In this document: piece by piece, positions 17,298 to 25,875 of the stretch
Position numbering within the stretch: the first letter of the stretch is position 1
How the letters are laid out: every line of letters begins with the position of its first letter
DNA from: Heliorestis acidaminivorans
Lineage (GTDB): Bacteria; Bacillota; Desulfitobacteriia; Heliobacteriales; Heliobacteriaceae
Length of the DNA stretch: 64,000 nt
Direction: 5' to 3'
Assembly (NCBI RefSeq): GCF_008933955.1
Contig: NZ_WBXO01000002.1
Span: forward strand, 124,001-188,000
The notes under the pieces: generated by a model
Told to the model about the DNA's origin: nothing
What the model saw: only the letters and a program-made list of their open reading frames with translations
The model's database searches: none
Translations under genes and position numbers: made by a program

Positions 17298-18983
17298 TTA
17301 TTTTTTCCGGTTAGCTATAAAGCTTCGGGTAATGCCGCATTTGAATTCAAGGGTCACTTTCAGGTCTTTATTGATGGTGCCTTTCTGCACGACCTGTCGG
17401 AAGATTTCTTCTTGAAAGGCTGGGCCTTCTTCTTCTTCTTCGAAGCTTTCTTGTTCTTCGAAGCTTTCTCGTTCATCGAGGCTATTTAAATAGGAAAGTA
17501 ATGTTTCCAAATGCCGCTCCATATCTTTGCTTGTTTGTCGCCTCTCATCGAGTTCATCGTACTCGGCTTGTAGTAGCTCTTGTTCGTAGTATAAATGGTT
17601 GATTGAAGCTTCATAGATGTTGGCAAGAGAAGAGTTGCTTTGTTCTGTGAGCTTTTGTATCTGCTCATTGATTTGCTTAATCTGTGCTGCAAGATTTAAT
17701 TGGCGCTCTTTTTCTGTTGGGCTGAGGTCGTGTTCATCAATGACTTGCTGAGCATCTTGGAGCAATTCAGCCTTTCCTGCTTTTAAGTCGCTTAGCAAAT
17801 TCATGAACTCACTTTCCAGAGCAGATTCCCAGACGTACCTTGCTTTGCAGTCCTCTTTGTATTTTTGGGGGTGCGTTTTCGTTCGGCAGTGCCAAGCGGT
17901 GAAAAGGTACTTCTCTCCATTTTTCTGTGAGCTCATTCGCCTTCGCACGATGGGGTGGCCGCACTCGGCGCAATAGAGGATGTTGGAAAAGCATGATCTG
18001 TTGGAATAGTTTTGTGCGTATTTTCCGTCGGGGTTTCTGAGCATGTCGTTTCTTCGTTTTAGCTCCTGCTGAACGGCGTTCCAATCTTCTTCTGAAATGA
18101 TGGCGGGGTGATGTTCTTTAATGAAATATTGTTGTTCTCTGCCGTCATTTCGGATTCGTTTGTGGGATAAGTAATCGATGGTTATTGTTTTGTTAGTCAA
18201 GGCCGAGCCTGTAAATTTTTCATTCGTCAAGATCTTATAGACCGCATCGGGTGTCCATTTTTTATTGCCTCTGGCTGTTAAAATGCCGTCTTTCATTAAG
18301 CCTTTGGCGATCAAGGCTGTTCCTTTGCCGGCGAGGCATTCGGAGTAGATTCTTCGGATAACGGCTGCTTCTTCTTCGTTGATGACAAGGTTGCCATTTT
18401 CATCGGTGTCGTAGCCTAGGAAGTATGTTGTTGGGATATGGGCGTTGCCTCGTTGGAATCTCTTCATTATGGACCATTTTGTGTTGAGACTTATGCTTCT
18501 GGACTCTTCCTGTGCCATGGAGGAGAGGATGGTGAGAAACAGTTCGCTTTTTGTGTCTAAGGTGTCGATGTTCTCTTTTTCGAAGTAAATGCCTATCCCC
18601 AATGCCTTAAGCTCTCTTATGAATTTGAGGCAGTCGAGAGTGTTTCTTGCGAATCGACTGATGGATTTGGTGAGAATGTAGTCTATTTTTCCTTCATAGC
18701 AGTCTTTGATCAAGTTTTGAAAACCTAAGCGATTCTTGATCGATGTTCCTGATATACCATCATCGGCGTAAATTTTGACGAGCTTCCAGTTGGGATTGCT
18801 TTTGATAAAGTCGGTATAGTAGGCAACTTGAAGATCGTAACTTCCTGCTTGAGATGGATCGTTTGTTGAAATCCTGGCATAGGCGGCAACTCGCTTCTTT
18901 GCCCCATCATCATTTGCTTCATTTCGTCCTGTTCTAACTTTTGCAGGTATTACCCTAACCTTTGGAGAGCGCTTTTCACTCAA
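17298..18983 (-). CDS. Large serine recombinase
   Basis: 561 residues, a typical full-length large serine recombinase. The resolvase domain has AAYARISTND with the catalytic serine at about residue 39, the DDGISGTS segment and TKSISRFARN. A recombinase domain follows, then a zinc ribbon (LYCAECGHPIVRRR, later WHC and DC), a coiled coil and the tail LEFKCGI. The TTG start has AAGGAG 9 bases upstream and overlaps the end of the upstream recombinase by eight bases, so the two are one operon. The remnant at 3465-4610 is its closest relative here. It probably acts in integration or excision of the element, alone or as a pair with its neighbour, as CcrA/CcrB do (inference). Confidence 0.9.
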   Translation of the reverse strand: MSEKRSPKVRVIPAKVRTGRNEANDDGAKKRVAAYARISTNDPSQAGSYDLQVAYYTDFIKSNPNWKLVKIYADDGISGTSIKNRLGFQNLIKDCYEGKIDYILTKSISRFARNTLDCLKFIRELKALGIGIYFEKENIDTLDTKSELFLTILSSMAQEESRSISLNTKWSIMKRFQRGNAHIPTTYFLGYDTDENGNLVINEEEAAVIRRIYSECLAGKGTALIAKGLMKDGILTARGNKKWTPDAVYKILTNEKFTGSALTNKTITIDYLSHKRIRNDGREQQYFIKEHHPAIISEEDWNAVQQELKRRNDMLRNPDGKYAQNYSNRSCFSNILYCAECGHPIVRRRMSSQKNGEKYLFTAWHCRTKTHPQKYKEDCKARYVWESALESEFMNLLSDLKAGKAELLQDAQQVIDEHDLSPTEKERQLNLAAQIKQINEQIQKLTEQSNSSLANIYEASINHLYYEQELLQAEYDELDERRQTSKDMERHLETLLSYLNSLDERESFEEQESFEEEEEGPAFQEEIFRQVVQKGTINKDLKVTLEFKCGITRSFIANRKK

Positions 18984-20619
18984 TCGGTATCATCTCCTTC
19001 TTTAAGTCAACTTTGACTACCTCCCCCGTTATCCAAGTGAAGGCAAATAAAAAAGGTGATAGCGCTTTCACACGTATCACCCAGGCTCTTACATATTCAA
19101 TTCCACTGAATTCATCAATTAATCTGTCGTATGTTACATCGGGAAAGGACATCTTTTCAAGCTTTTCAAGTGCATCTTTTCTAAATGCGCTGTCCGCTTC
19201 GATGAGATTCCACTGTTCTTCTTTTTCCTTTAATTCTAGCTCAGTTGCAGCCCTTTTTGCTCTTAAACCCTCTAGCAGTTCATCTTGTCCCTCTAGGATT
19301 GCCTTACTTTCTTCAAAAAGGATTTTTTCGACTTTGATTTGGAGTTGGTTGTACTCGGCATCTCCTTTCATCTCAGTGTTTTTAATATCTTTTTTCATCT
19401 TAAGAATGGTTTTTCTAACCTCTTCCTCATCTTGTTCCGTTGGCTCATATTTTCTTTTTAGTGCTACTACCATGGCATTGACAACGTTTTCTTCTCTGAT
19501 TCCGCTCATTGAACAAAGTTGGTTGCTCTTGATTCTTTTTCCGCATCTCCAAGTCACTACACCTCTGCAAACAAACCGTTGCAAGTTTCCACCGCATGTT
19601 CCGCAAACAATTCTGCTAGATAGAGGGTAGCTACTCTTACTCCCCCCTTTGTTCCGCTTGTTTCTTTGATTTAGCTTCACCTGAGCCTGCTCGAAGATTT
19701 CTTTATCCACAATTGGTTCATGATGGTCGCTAATTAGGTAGATATTTCTTTCTCCCTTGTTTTTTCTGCTCTTGTGGCTGATGTGATCTCTGGTATATGT
19801 TTTCTGGCCAATAACCTCTCCAATATACTGGGTATTTCGGAGTATCTCTCTTATGGCAGTCCCTGACCATTCCTTATTCCCATGGCTAGTCTCGTATCCT
19901 TTTCGCATGAAAAGTCTTGCAATCTCTGGTGGCGTACGCCCTTCTATACACAGTTCAAATGCTTCTCTCACAATGTTGGCTTCTTTTTGATGGATCACCC
20001 ATTTTTCATCTTTGTCTCTTACATACCCAAGTAGCCGACGGAAGCTGGGCTCTCCTCTCTCTAACCGTTTGAGATTTGACCATTTTATATTTTGGGAAAT
20101 GCTGTGGCTTTCTTCTTCTGCAACAGCAGCCATCATCGTCAAGATGAATTCACTTTGCATATTCTCAGTGTCAATGTCTTCTTTTTCGAAGATCACTCTC
20201 ACGCCATTTTCTTTAAGCATTCGTACTGTATCGAGTGTGTCTAGAACATTTCTGGCAAAGCGAGAAACAGATTTGCAAAGGATCAAGTCGATTTTTCCTT
20301 CTAAAGCATGCCGCATTAATCGGTTAAAACCCGATCGGCCTGTCGTCATTGTGCCGCTTTTCCCCTGATCGGAGTAGATACCCACCATTTGATAATAAGG
20401 ATTTGAACGAATATGTCTTGTGTAGTAATTGGTTTGAGTTTCTAATGAATCTTCTTGTTCCGTAGAAAGGGTACTCACTCTTACATAGGCCGCCACTCTT
20501 ACAGGCTTGGGTTGCAACCCCATGCTTTGTTGCCTTAATGGGTAACTTGAAGCGATCCTACTCGTCGCTCCTTCCCCAATCATCGGCTCACTATCCTGGC
20601 CAAATAAGGTGACTCTCAT
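18976..20619 (-). CDS. Large serine recombinase, first gene of the cassette
   Basis: 547 residues from ATG 20619, chosen because AAGGAGG lies 7 bases upstream. The resolvase domain has AAYVRVSTLS with the catalytic serine near residue 49, YSDQGKSGT and CKSVSRFARN. The recombinase domain follows, then a zinc ribbon (IVCGTCGGNL) and a C-terminal coiled coil. It is the first of three consecutive recombinase genes reading leftward and the only one without a partner in the 1-4610 cassette. It lies at the left end of the prophage, so it is the best candidate for the prophage integrase. A promoter and an inverted repeat lie upstream. Confidence 0.9.
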   Translation of the reverse strand: MRVTLFGQDSEPMIGEGATSRIASSYPLRQQSMGLQPKPVRVAAYVRVSTLSTEQEDSLETQTNYYTRHIRSNPYYQMVGIYSDQGKSGTMTTGRSGFNRLMRHALEGKIDLILCKSVSRFARNVLDTLDTVRMLKENGVRVIFEKEDIDTENMQSEFILTMMAAVAEEESHSISQNIKWSNLKRLERGEPSFRRLLGYVRDKDEKWVIHQKEANIVREAFELCIEGRTPPEIARLFMRKGYETSHGNKEWSGTAIREILRNTQYIGEVIGQKTYTRDHISHKSRKNKGERNIYLISDHHEPIVDKEIFEQAQVKLNQRNKRNKGGSKSSYPLSSRIVCGTCGGNLQRFVCRGVVTWRCGKRIKSNQLCSMSGIREENVVNAMVVALKRKYEPTEQDEEEVRKTILKMKKDIKNTEMKGDAEYNQLQIKVEKILFEESKAILEGQDELLEGLRAKRAATELELKEKEEQWNLIEADSAFRKDALEKLEKMSFPDVTYDRLIDEFSGIEYVRAWVIRVKALSPFLFAFTWITGEVVKVDLKKEMIPIE

Positions 20620-20737
20620 TAGAATTCCTCCTTCCTTGCGTTTCTTTCTGTTTGTTAAAGTAATAGTCTGTAGATAATTCAATCAGTGAGAGAAAAAATA
20701 TATGTCCTTGAAAGCCCTTGTTTCAAAGTTATTAGGG

Positions 20738-20782
20738 TTTTTGAGTCATCGTATATATCACTCAAAAGCAATCTAATAGCAA
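20738..20782 (-). promoter_or_regulatory. Promoter with 8-bp inverted repeat upstream of the recombinases
   Basis: On the minus strand, TTGCTA (20782-20777), a 17-bp spacer and GATATA (20759-20754) form a sigma-A-like promoter. TTTTGAGT and ACTCAAAA (8-bp arms about 13 bases apart) overlap the -10. The block TGCTTTTGAGTGATATAT is almost repeated at 38267-38295, suggesting a shared regulator or a recombination site. Confidence 0.5.
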
Positions 20783-20842
20783 GACCATACTTAGATAAAA
20801 CCGCTATTTATATAGAAGAAAAAAGGAGCCAATGCCAAAACA

Positions 20843-21874
20843 TCAGCTCCGAATATACCCCGCAAACCCCGCCGCTTCTAACTGCTTCAATAGCGCCTCA
20901 GCATTTTCTCTTTTCGTAAAAGCGCCCACCTGTACGCGGTAGTATTTGTTTCCTTCCGGCGCAGCCTTCGTTGCCGGCGGTTCTCGTTCTTCTATCTCCT
21001 TGGCCGTAGGCACAATGATGATCAGGGCGCCTTTATCAATCCACGTCATGATGCCGGCTGATTCTGCTTCTGTCTTTTTGTTTATCTTTTTGCCTAAGAG
21101 CACGCATTCTTTGCCGCCTCGGACAACAGGCTTTCCTCGAGAAAGGATCTGCGTTACTTTGTGGTAGCTTCCTTGGATCACCCAATCGGGAATAGCTGGT
21201 CCGCCGGGGTAATAGTGCCTTGTACCAGGCTTTATAGCTACGACGGTGCCGACTGTTATGCCGAGCGGTCTTTCTGCTTGCTCCTCATCTAACGCTTTTT
21301 TTACTGCAGCGCGATAACTGTCCATCGATTCTTTATGTTGGGCAAACCAATGCAAAGGGTCGGCATGATTGCTGGCGATACCGCTCTTGAAGCCTTCAAC
21401 ATGGCCGATCACATCTTCTTCGCTAAGACCATACTTTCTGCAAAGCCACGCTGTCAGGTCTACTGCATTTTGCCAAGCCTTTCTAAAGTAGGCTTCTTGC
21501 TTGGCCACATCATAATCGACCATGGTACTGCCGCTGGCGTCGGCGTAGCGAAAGCCTCCAGGTTCGCAGATCTCAATTCCAATGTGACTGTTATTGGCTT
21601 CTCCACCGGCATGCCAACCACGATGGTCCCAGGGGAGGTACTGCCAGATTTCCTGATCATCTACAAAAGCATGGACACAAACTTGGCGGTTCGTTTCGCC
21701 GGCTTGATAGGATTTGTTCCAGAGGTTAAACCAAGCGGCGGCCTTTACACCAGGCGTGGCTGTGGAGTGAATCATAATGCCTTTGGGGCTGATTTTTCGA
21801 CCGGCTCGGAAGCAATCGTTGTTGGTCATATATTTGCTGTTAAGTATCGTTCCGATTTTCAGGCCTAGGTTCAT
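20843..21874 (-). CDS. Phage endolysin: N-acetylmuramoyl-L-alanine amidase with SPOR domain
   Basis: 343 residues. The N-terminal amidase_2/PGRP-type domain has the zinc-ligand region GIMIHSTATP, then HRGWHAGGEANNSHIGIEICEP, and the last ligand in SNHADPLHW. This enzyme cuts the amide bond between N-acetylmuramic acid and the stem peptide. The last 35 residues (YYRVQVGAFTKRENAEALLK) are a SPOR-type peptidoglycan-binding repeat. The ATG lies behind GAGGAAAGAG and within the end of the holin gene (about 35 bases overlap). It is the last gene of the late operon, the usual place for a lysis cassette. Confidence 0.9.
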   Translation of the reverse strand: MNLGLKIGTILNSKYMTNNDCFRAGRKISPKGIMIHSTATPGVKAAAWFNLWNKSYQAGETNRQVCVHAFVDDQEIWQYLPWDHRGWHAGGEANNSHIGIEICEPGGFRYADASGSTMVDYDVAKQEAYFRKAWQNAVDLTAWLCRKYGLSEEDVIGHVEGFKSGIASNHADPLHWFAQHKESMDSYRAAVKKALDEEQAERPLGITVGTVVAIKPGTRHYYPGGPAIPDWVIQGSYHKVTQILSRGKPVVRGGKECVLLGKKINKKTEAESAGIMTWIDKGALIIIVPTAKEIEEREPPATKAAPEGNKYYRVQVGAFTKRENAEALLKQLEAAGFAGYIRS

Positions 21875-22286
21875 CTCTTTCCTCCTCTTTGTCCTTGAGC
21901 TGTTCCATCGAATCTCTGAGCTTGGCGGGAATAGGCAGTCCCAGTTTGCCAGCGTTTTCTATGATGCTAATCCCTTCATTGGAGAGATAAAAAAAGATGA
22001 CGGCTGTGCGAATCACAGAGCCCTCACCGATAATCTGGCTATCAATAATCTGAGCAACACCAACGAGGATAAAGATAACGACCTTTTTGAAGATACCTTT
22101 AGAGCCAATATGACTGGAAATCTCTTTGGTAACGTAAGCAACCATAAGGCCGGTGATGTAATCTAGCACGATGAACATAATCAAGGCGTACAAAAAGCCA
22201 TCATAACTGCCAAGAAACCAGCCGAGGAAAGCACCGATGGCTGCAAAAGCCATTTTCAGATATCCCAAAAAATCTCCATTTACCAA
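21840..22286 (-). CDS. Phage holin
   Basis: 148 residues from a TTG with GGAGGTG 7 bases upstream. Hydrophobic helices cover about residues 8-27, 30-53 and 68-95, including YALIMFIVLDYITGLMVAYV, followed by a charged C-terminus (EQLKDKEEERDEPRPENR). The pattern fits the toxin-secretion/phage lysis holin family (Holin_4). It forms membrane lesions that let the adjacent amidase reach peptidoglycan. It overlaps the amidase start, so translation is coupled. Confidence 0.9.
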   Translation of the reverse strand: MVNGDFLGYLKMAFAAIGAFLGWFLGSYDGFLYALIMFIVLDYITGLMVAYVTKEISSHIGSKGIFKKVVIFILVGVAQIIDSQIIGEGSVIRTAVIFFYLSNEGISIIENAGKLGLPIPAKLRDSMEQLKDKEEERDEPRPENRNDT

Positions 22287-22375
22287 GGTAAAGCACCTCC
22301 TTCTCTTTCACTCCTGGTAATCTGTTCTTGTTTCTTTTAGCTTCTTTTAAGTTCTTCTATTTCTTCTATATAAAA

Positions 22376-22408
22376 AGATGCCTCTGACAGTCTTGTCATC
22401 AGGCATCT
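22376..22408 (-). terminator. Terminator upstream of the lysis genes
   Basis: AGATGCCT and AGGCATCT arms, with inner TGACA/TGTCA pairing, are followed in the minus direction by TTTTTATAT. It separates tail genes from the holin and amidase genes. Confidence 0.75.
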
Positions 22409-22422
22409 AGAAAGTCTGTATA

Positions 22423-22464
22423 GGTATTGGGTATTGGGTATTGGGTATTGGGCATTAGGTATTG
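22423..22464. repeat. Six tandem 7-bp units GGTATTG
   Basis: GGTATTG repeats four times, then GGCATTA, then GGTATTG. It is a small intergenic tandem array between a terminator and the tail gene, with no coding meaning seen. Confidence 0.85.
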
Positions 22465-22571
22465 GTTTGCATACTATAGCTAGCGATTTCAACAAGTCCC
22501 TATTTTTGTAGCTTTTATCTGTCTAATGATCCTTTTCTGTTAGAGTGAGCTTGCTGCATAATATCCTCTAT

Positions 22572-23639
22572 TTAATAGGAAGCAAAATAAACATATCCAC
22601 CATTTACAGTAATATAAAAACCATTGCCTGGTACATAGATTGCGCCTCGAAAAGCATGGTCAGCAGCGGTGGTAAAGCCTGTTTGCTCCCAGCTCTCCCA
22701 TTCAAGGCCATCGGCGGATAGGTAGATCCTGTTCTCGCTAAAGAGCAGGTATCTTCCCCACTGTTCCATCCAGATGATGTTTTCCGGATTGGGCGCACGA
22801 TTGTCATCTAAAGAACCGACAAAAGATAGGTTCGTTTCCGTCACTTCCGTTGCGTTATCATTGAGCACACAAAGTTGAATCTGATGGCTGTTAAAACCAA
22901 CGGACCAATAACGTCGCCCAAAGAGCTTATTGTGAACAGAACGAATCAAAGCGTAGCGGATGCTCTGATCATCTTCTTCAATCGTTTTATTCCATGTACC
23001 AGGACTGGCTGAACTGGCTGTTGCAATCTCGCGCCGATTGTCCACCACACCTACAAATCGATCTTTATGGGCTGTAAGAGAGTTAAAGACAGGAACAGAA
23101 AAGCCATCGGCACCGACCAAGGTCCACTCCGTTCTTTCTGTTAGCGAATCAAAACTGTAATAAAGAGGCGAGCGGGCAAACCACCAGCCTACAATGCCGC
23201 TATTTCGATTCATATCATAAGCGCCTGTGATCATCTCACTTTGCGCATTGAGGCAGTAACCGGCGTTATGCCAGGTGATTCCGTTGAAAGAAGCGATGAT
23301 GTTACCAAAACCAGTGATCTTGGCTAGAAAAACGCCATCACCGGCCCATAGAATTTCCGGTACGCCATGGCTCCACCAGGATACACCGACGACAGTCCAC
23401 CGTTTTGTCGAGTGGTTAAAGTAGGACATATAGGGCGTTCGGGCATGGTAGACACATATCTGGGCTTGGCCATTGTTGTGTACGGAAATTCTATTTTCAC
23501 TTTGATGGCGACTATAGCCAAAGTCATTGTAGTATTTCTTTTGCCATTGCAAGACTGGCTTGGGAGGAAGAAGCGTGCCTCGACCGCCAAAAGCTGTCCA
23601 AAGAACCAAGGGGTTGTTGAAGTTGCTGCGATAGGTCAT
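22572..23639 (-). CDS. Putative beta-propeller-like tail or host-contact protein
   Basis: 355 residues, overlapping the upstream tail gene by ATGA. It is rich in Trp, Tyr, Asn and Gly. Repeated short segments occur about every 45-60 residues (for example RWTVVGVSWW, GITWHNAGYC, EWTLVGADGF, YWSVGFNSH, RYLLFSENR, EWESWEQTGF), suggesting a multi-bladed beta structure like WD or sialidase-type propellers. No signal peptide. Position after the tail endopeptidase-like gene and before lysis suggests a receptor-binding or baseplate protein. No family is recognised with certainty. Confidence 0.55.
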   Translation of the reverse strand: MTYRSNFNNPLVLWTAFGGRGTLLPPKPVLQWQKKYYNDFGYSRHQSENRISVHNNGQAQICVYHARTPYMSYFNHSTKRWTVVGVSWWSHGVPEILWAGDGVFLAKITGFGNIIASFNGITWHNAGYCLNAQSEMITGAYDMNRNSGIVGWWFARSPLYYSFDSLTERTEWTLVGADGFSVPVFNSLTAHKDRFVGVVDNRREIATASSASPGTWNKTIEEDDQSIRYALIRSVHNKLFGRRYWSVGFNSHQIQLCVLNDNATEVTETNLSFVGSLDDNRAPNPENIIWMEQWGRYLLFSENRIYLSADGLEWESWEQTGFTTAADHAFRGAIYVPGNGFYITVNGGYVYFASY

Positions 23640-25168
23640 GACGTCTCCCCCTCCACTTTTTCAATGCCTGTAATGCGGCCGGTGCTATCGGTTGAATAAT
23701 TGTAAGTCGCCACAGTGCCATCCACATAAGTGACTTCAAAAGTCTCATTCTCGACGAGCAAGGTTGATACTTCTTTTAACAAAAACTCTGTAAAAATCTC
23801 TTCCAAGGTGATGCTTGTAATCTGTCCACTGCCGTCGGTGCTGTAGCTGTACTTGGCACTAAATTGACGAACATCGCCTTTTTCTACTGCATAGGTCACG
23901 TAAAAAAATTGGCTATCCATGGTTAGGCTTTTAACGATGGTTGATGATTTGCCCAGCTGTTCAATCTGTTCTTGGATGCCCCCTACAGAATGATTCACTG
24001 CCTCAAAGGAATGATCGACTCGCTCAAAAGAATAATCGACTTTTTCAAAAGTGTGATGGACATTCTCTCTGAACTCTTCAATGTATTGATCCAAGGTGTA
24101 AAGAGGCTCGCCCAGCTCGACTTTGCTGTTTTGGGCGCTCAGCAAATCTTTCTCCAGGGCGATCACTTTGATCGTAAAATTCAAGCCTAAGAGCTTGTGC
24201 TTGACTGTGACGGTGTCTCCTACTTTGACTTGTAAGAGCGATTGGTAATTTTCATATTCTGCTGTTTGAGCAAGTTGAATGAAATCGATTTGATAGTTGA
24301 CGCTAAAGGTGCTGTGCTTGGCTAGATAGTCTAGCGCTTCTTGCCGTAGTGTCTCTTCATCTTCCGCGTCGAGAAATTCTACTTTCTTGATCAGTGGGAA
24401 GTCAGGAAAGTCATCGGGGTCAATTGACGTAGTGCTGTAACTTGGCGTAGTGGTGTCACTTGGCATAGTATCGCCACTAGGCGTGCTACTGTCACTTGAA
24501 GCAGTGCTGCCACTTGATGTAGCAGTTACATATTTTTCAGGCAAAGTTAAGCCCCTAGCACCAACTGGATAGATAACGGTAACCACTTCATCGGCACTGA
24601 TTTTTTCTGTGATGCCGAGAACGTTTTTACCGTACTGCACTGTCACGCCCTTGTTGTTAGGCTGGGGCTTTTTGATGGTGATGGAAAAGTTATCTCGATA
24701 AAGCTCGCCACGCCAGCGGTTGACGATAAGGAAAAAAGCTTCTGCCCCATTTTTTTGGATTACATACTGCGTTTGCTTGTCACTAATATCACTATCAATT
24801 TGATACAAATCAGAAAGGCCTGTCTCTTGCAGCACCATATTCATCGCTTCTAGGCAAGTTTTATCAACGGCTCTTTTGTCTTCAATAAAAAAATGGGCCA
24901 GATCATAAAAGATATGGCGCCCTTTGGCATAAAGAAGATTTCTCCGGCTGTCTTTTTCTACGTGGTACAGGCGAAAGAGCTGGCCCTCTGCTTTGATAAT
25001 GTTAAAAGGTTGTAAGTAGGCTGCTTTTTTCAAGTGCAGAGGATAGGCGAGATTCAATTCATAGAGGCCATTTAGCTTTTCCATGATGGTGCAGCTTTCG
25101 CATTCTTGTAACACAGCTAAGCCGTTTCTAGAAAAGTTGCTTTCCTTTTTGTCATAGACAAGGATCAT
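23636..25168 (-). CDS. Phage tail endopeptidase-like / minor structural protein
   Basis: About 510 residues from ATG 25168, which overlaps the distal tail gene stop as TAATG. The N-terminal 330 residues (MILVYDKKESNFSRNG, then NGLYELNLAYPLHL) match the phage minor structural protein N-terminal region (prophage tail / Tal family). This assembles at the tail tip and often helps penetrate the cell wall. A Ser/Thr-rich linker near residues 215-245 and a helical repeat HTFEKVDYSFERVDHSFEAV follow. Two similar C-terminal blocks (YSTDGSGQITSI and YSTDSTGRITGI) may bind the next protein. Confidence 0.8.
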   Translation of the reverse strand: MILVYDKKESNFSRNGLAVLQECESCTIMEKLNGLYELNLAYPLHLKKAAYLQPFNIIKAEGQLFRLYHVEKDSRRNLLYAKGRHIFYDLAHFFIEDKRAVDKTCLEAMNMVLQETGLSDLYQIDSDISDKQTQYVIQKNGAEAFFLIVNRWRGELYRDNFSITIKKPQPNNKGVTVQYGKNVLGITEKISADEVVTVIYPVGARGLTLPEKYVTATSSGSTASSDSSTPSGDTMPSDTTTPSYSTTSIDPDDFPDFPLIKKVEFLDAEDEETLRQEALDYLAKHSTFSVNYQIDFIQLAQTAEYENYQSLLQVKVGDTVTVKHKLLGLNFTIKVIALEKDLLSAQNSKVELGEPLYTLDQYIEEFRENVHHTFEKVDYSFERVDHSFEAVNHSVGGIQEQIEQLGKSSTIVKSLTMDSQFFYVTYAVEKGDVRQFSAKYSYSTDGSGQITSITLEEIFTEFLLKEVSTLLVENETFEVTYVDGTVATYNYSTDSTGRITGIEKVEGETS

Positions 25169-25875
25169 TAGAGCCACCGCCAGTTTGGAAGAAGCTCTAT
25201 TTTTTGAACGTTGCCTGTCCAAGTAATGTGGTTGTCGCCTCGCTTCAGAATCGGAAAATTGCCGGCCATCTGGTTGTTGCTGTTTTGGAGCGCATCGTCA
25301 TAGCAATCTTTGAGTTCTGAGTTGACGATGATTTTGCCATCTACATCAAAAAGTTCGATTCTCTCGCCGTTGATGGTCACTGTCACATTGCCTTGGCCAA
25401 AAATGGTCAACACCGGCTCGCTCTCTACGGTACCGGGATTGTAAACATATTGACCACTTGCTGTAATTGTAATCATATTGTTTACAAGTGCGTATTTGAA
25501 AGGGCGGCAATGAAAGAGTATGGGAAAGGTAGAAGCGTATCGATAGACTTGCGTGAAGTCGATGGCATTGACTACTTGGGCTCGATATTTTTTGTCATCT
25601 TGAAAAGAAAAGATAAGATCACTCTCGCCGGCTGCAAAAAGCCAGCCTTTGATGGCGTCGAGGCGGCTGACGAGATTCTTTCTTGCTAGCAAAGCGCATT
25701 CAACCAAGATGGTAATGTCCTCGTAGGTCTTTTCATCATAGCGCACAGCAGAGTGGCGCCCTGGAATGTCCATGAAGTGCACTCTTCTTTTTGGCGATGG
25801 CAAAGTCGGTCTTTTTACAATGACCAAGCCAAAGTCTTTATAACTTTCTTTGCCGTCAAAAGTAAAACTCAACAT
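25168..25875 (-). CDS. Distal tail protein (Dit family)
   Basis: 235 residues. N-terminus MLSFTFDGKESYKDFGLVI, then GRHSAVRYDEKTYEDITI and the C-terminal beta domain, fit siphophage distal tail proteins (SPP1 Dit-like). They form the hub linking the tail tube to the tip. It sits between the tape measure and the tail endopeptidase-like protein, the standard place. It overlaps the tape measure stop by one base (TAATG). Confidence 0.85.
   Translation of the reverse strand: MLSFTFDGKESYKDFGLVIVKRPTLPSPKRRVHFMDIPGRHSAVRYDEKTYEDITILVECALLARKNLVSRLDAIKGWLFAAGESDLIFSFQDDKKYRAQVVNAIDFTQVYRYASTFPILFHCRPFKYALVNNMITITASGQYVYNPGTVESEPVLTIFGQGNVTVTINGERIELFDVDGKIIVNSELKDCYDDALQNSNNQMAGNFPILKRGDNHITWTGNVQKIELLPNWRWL

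Noticed and set aside
22423..22464. CRISPR or iteron array
   Set aside because: Units are only 7 bp with no spacers; a simple tandem repeat.
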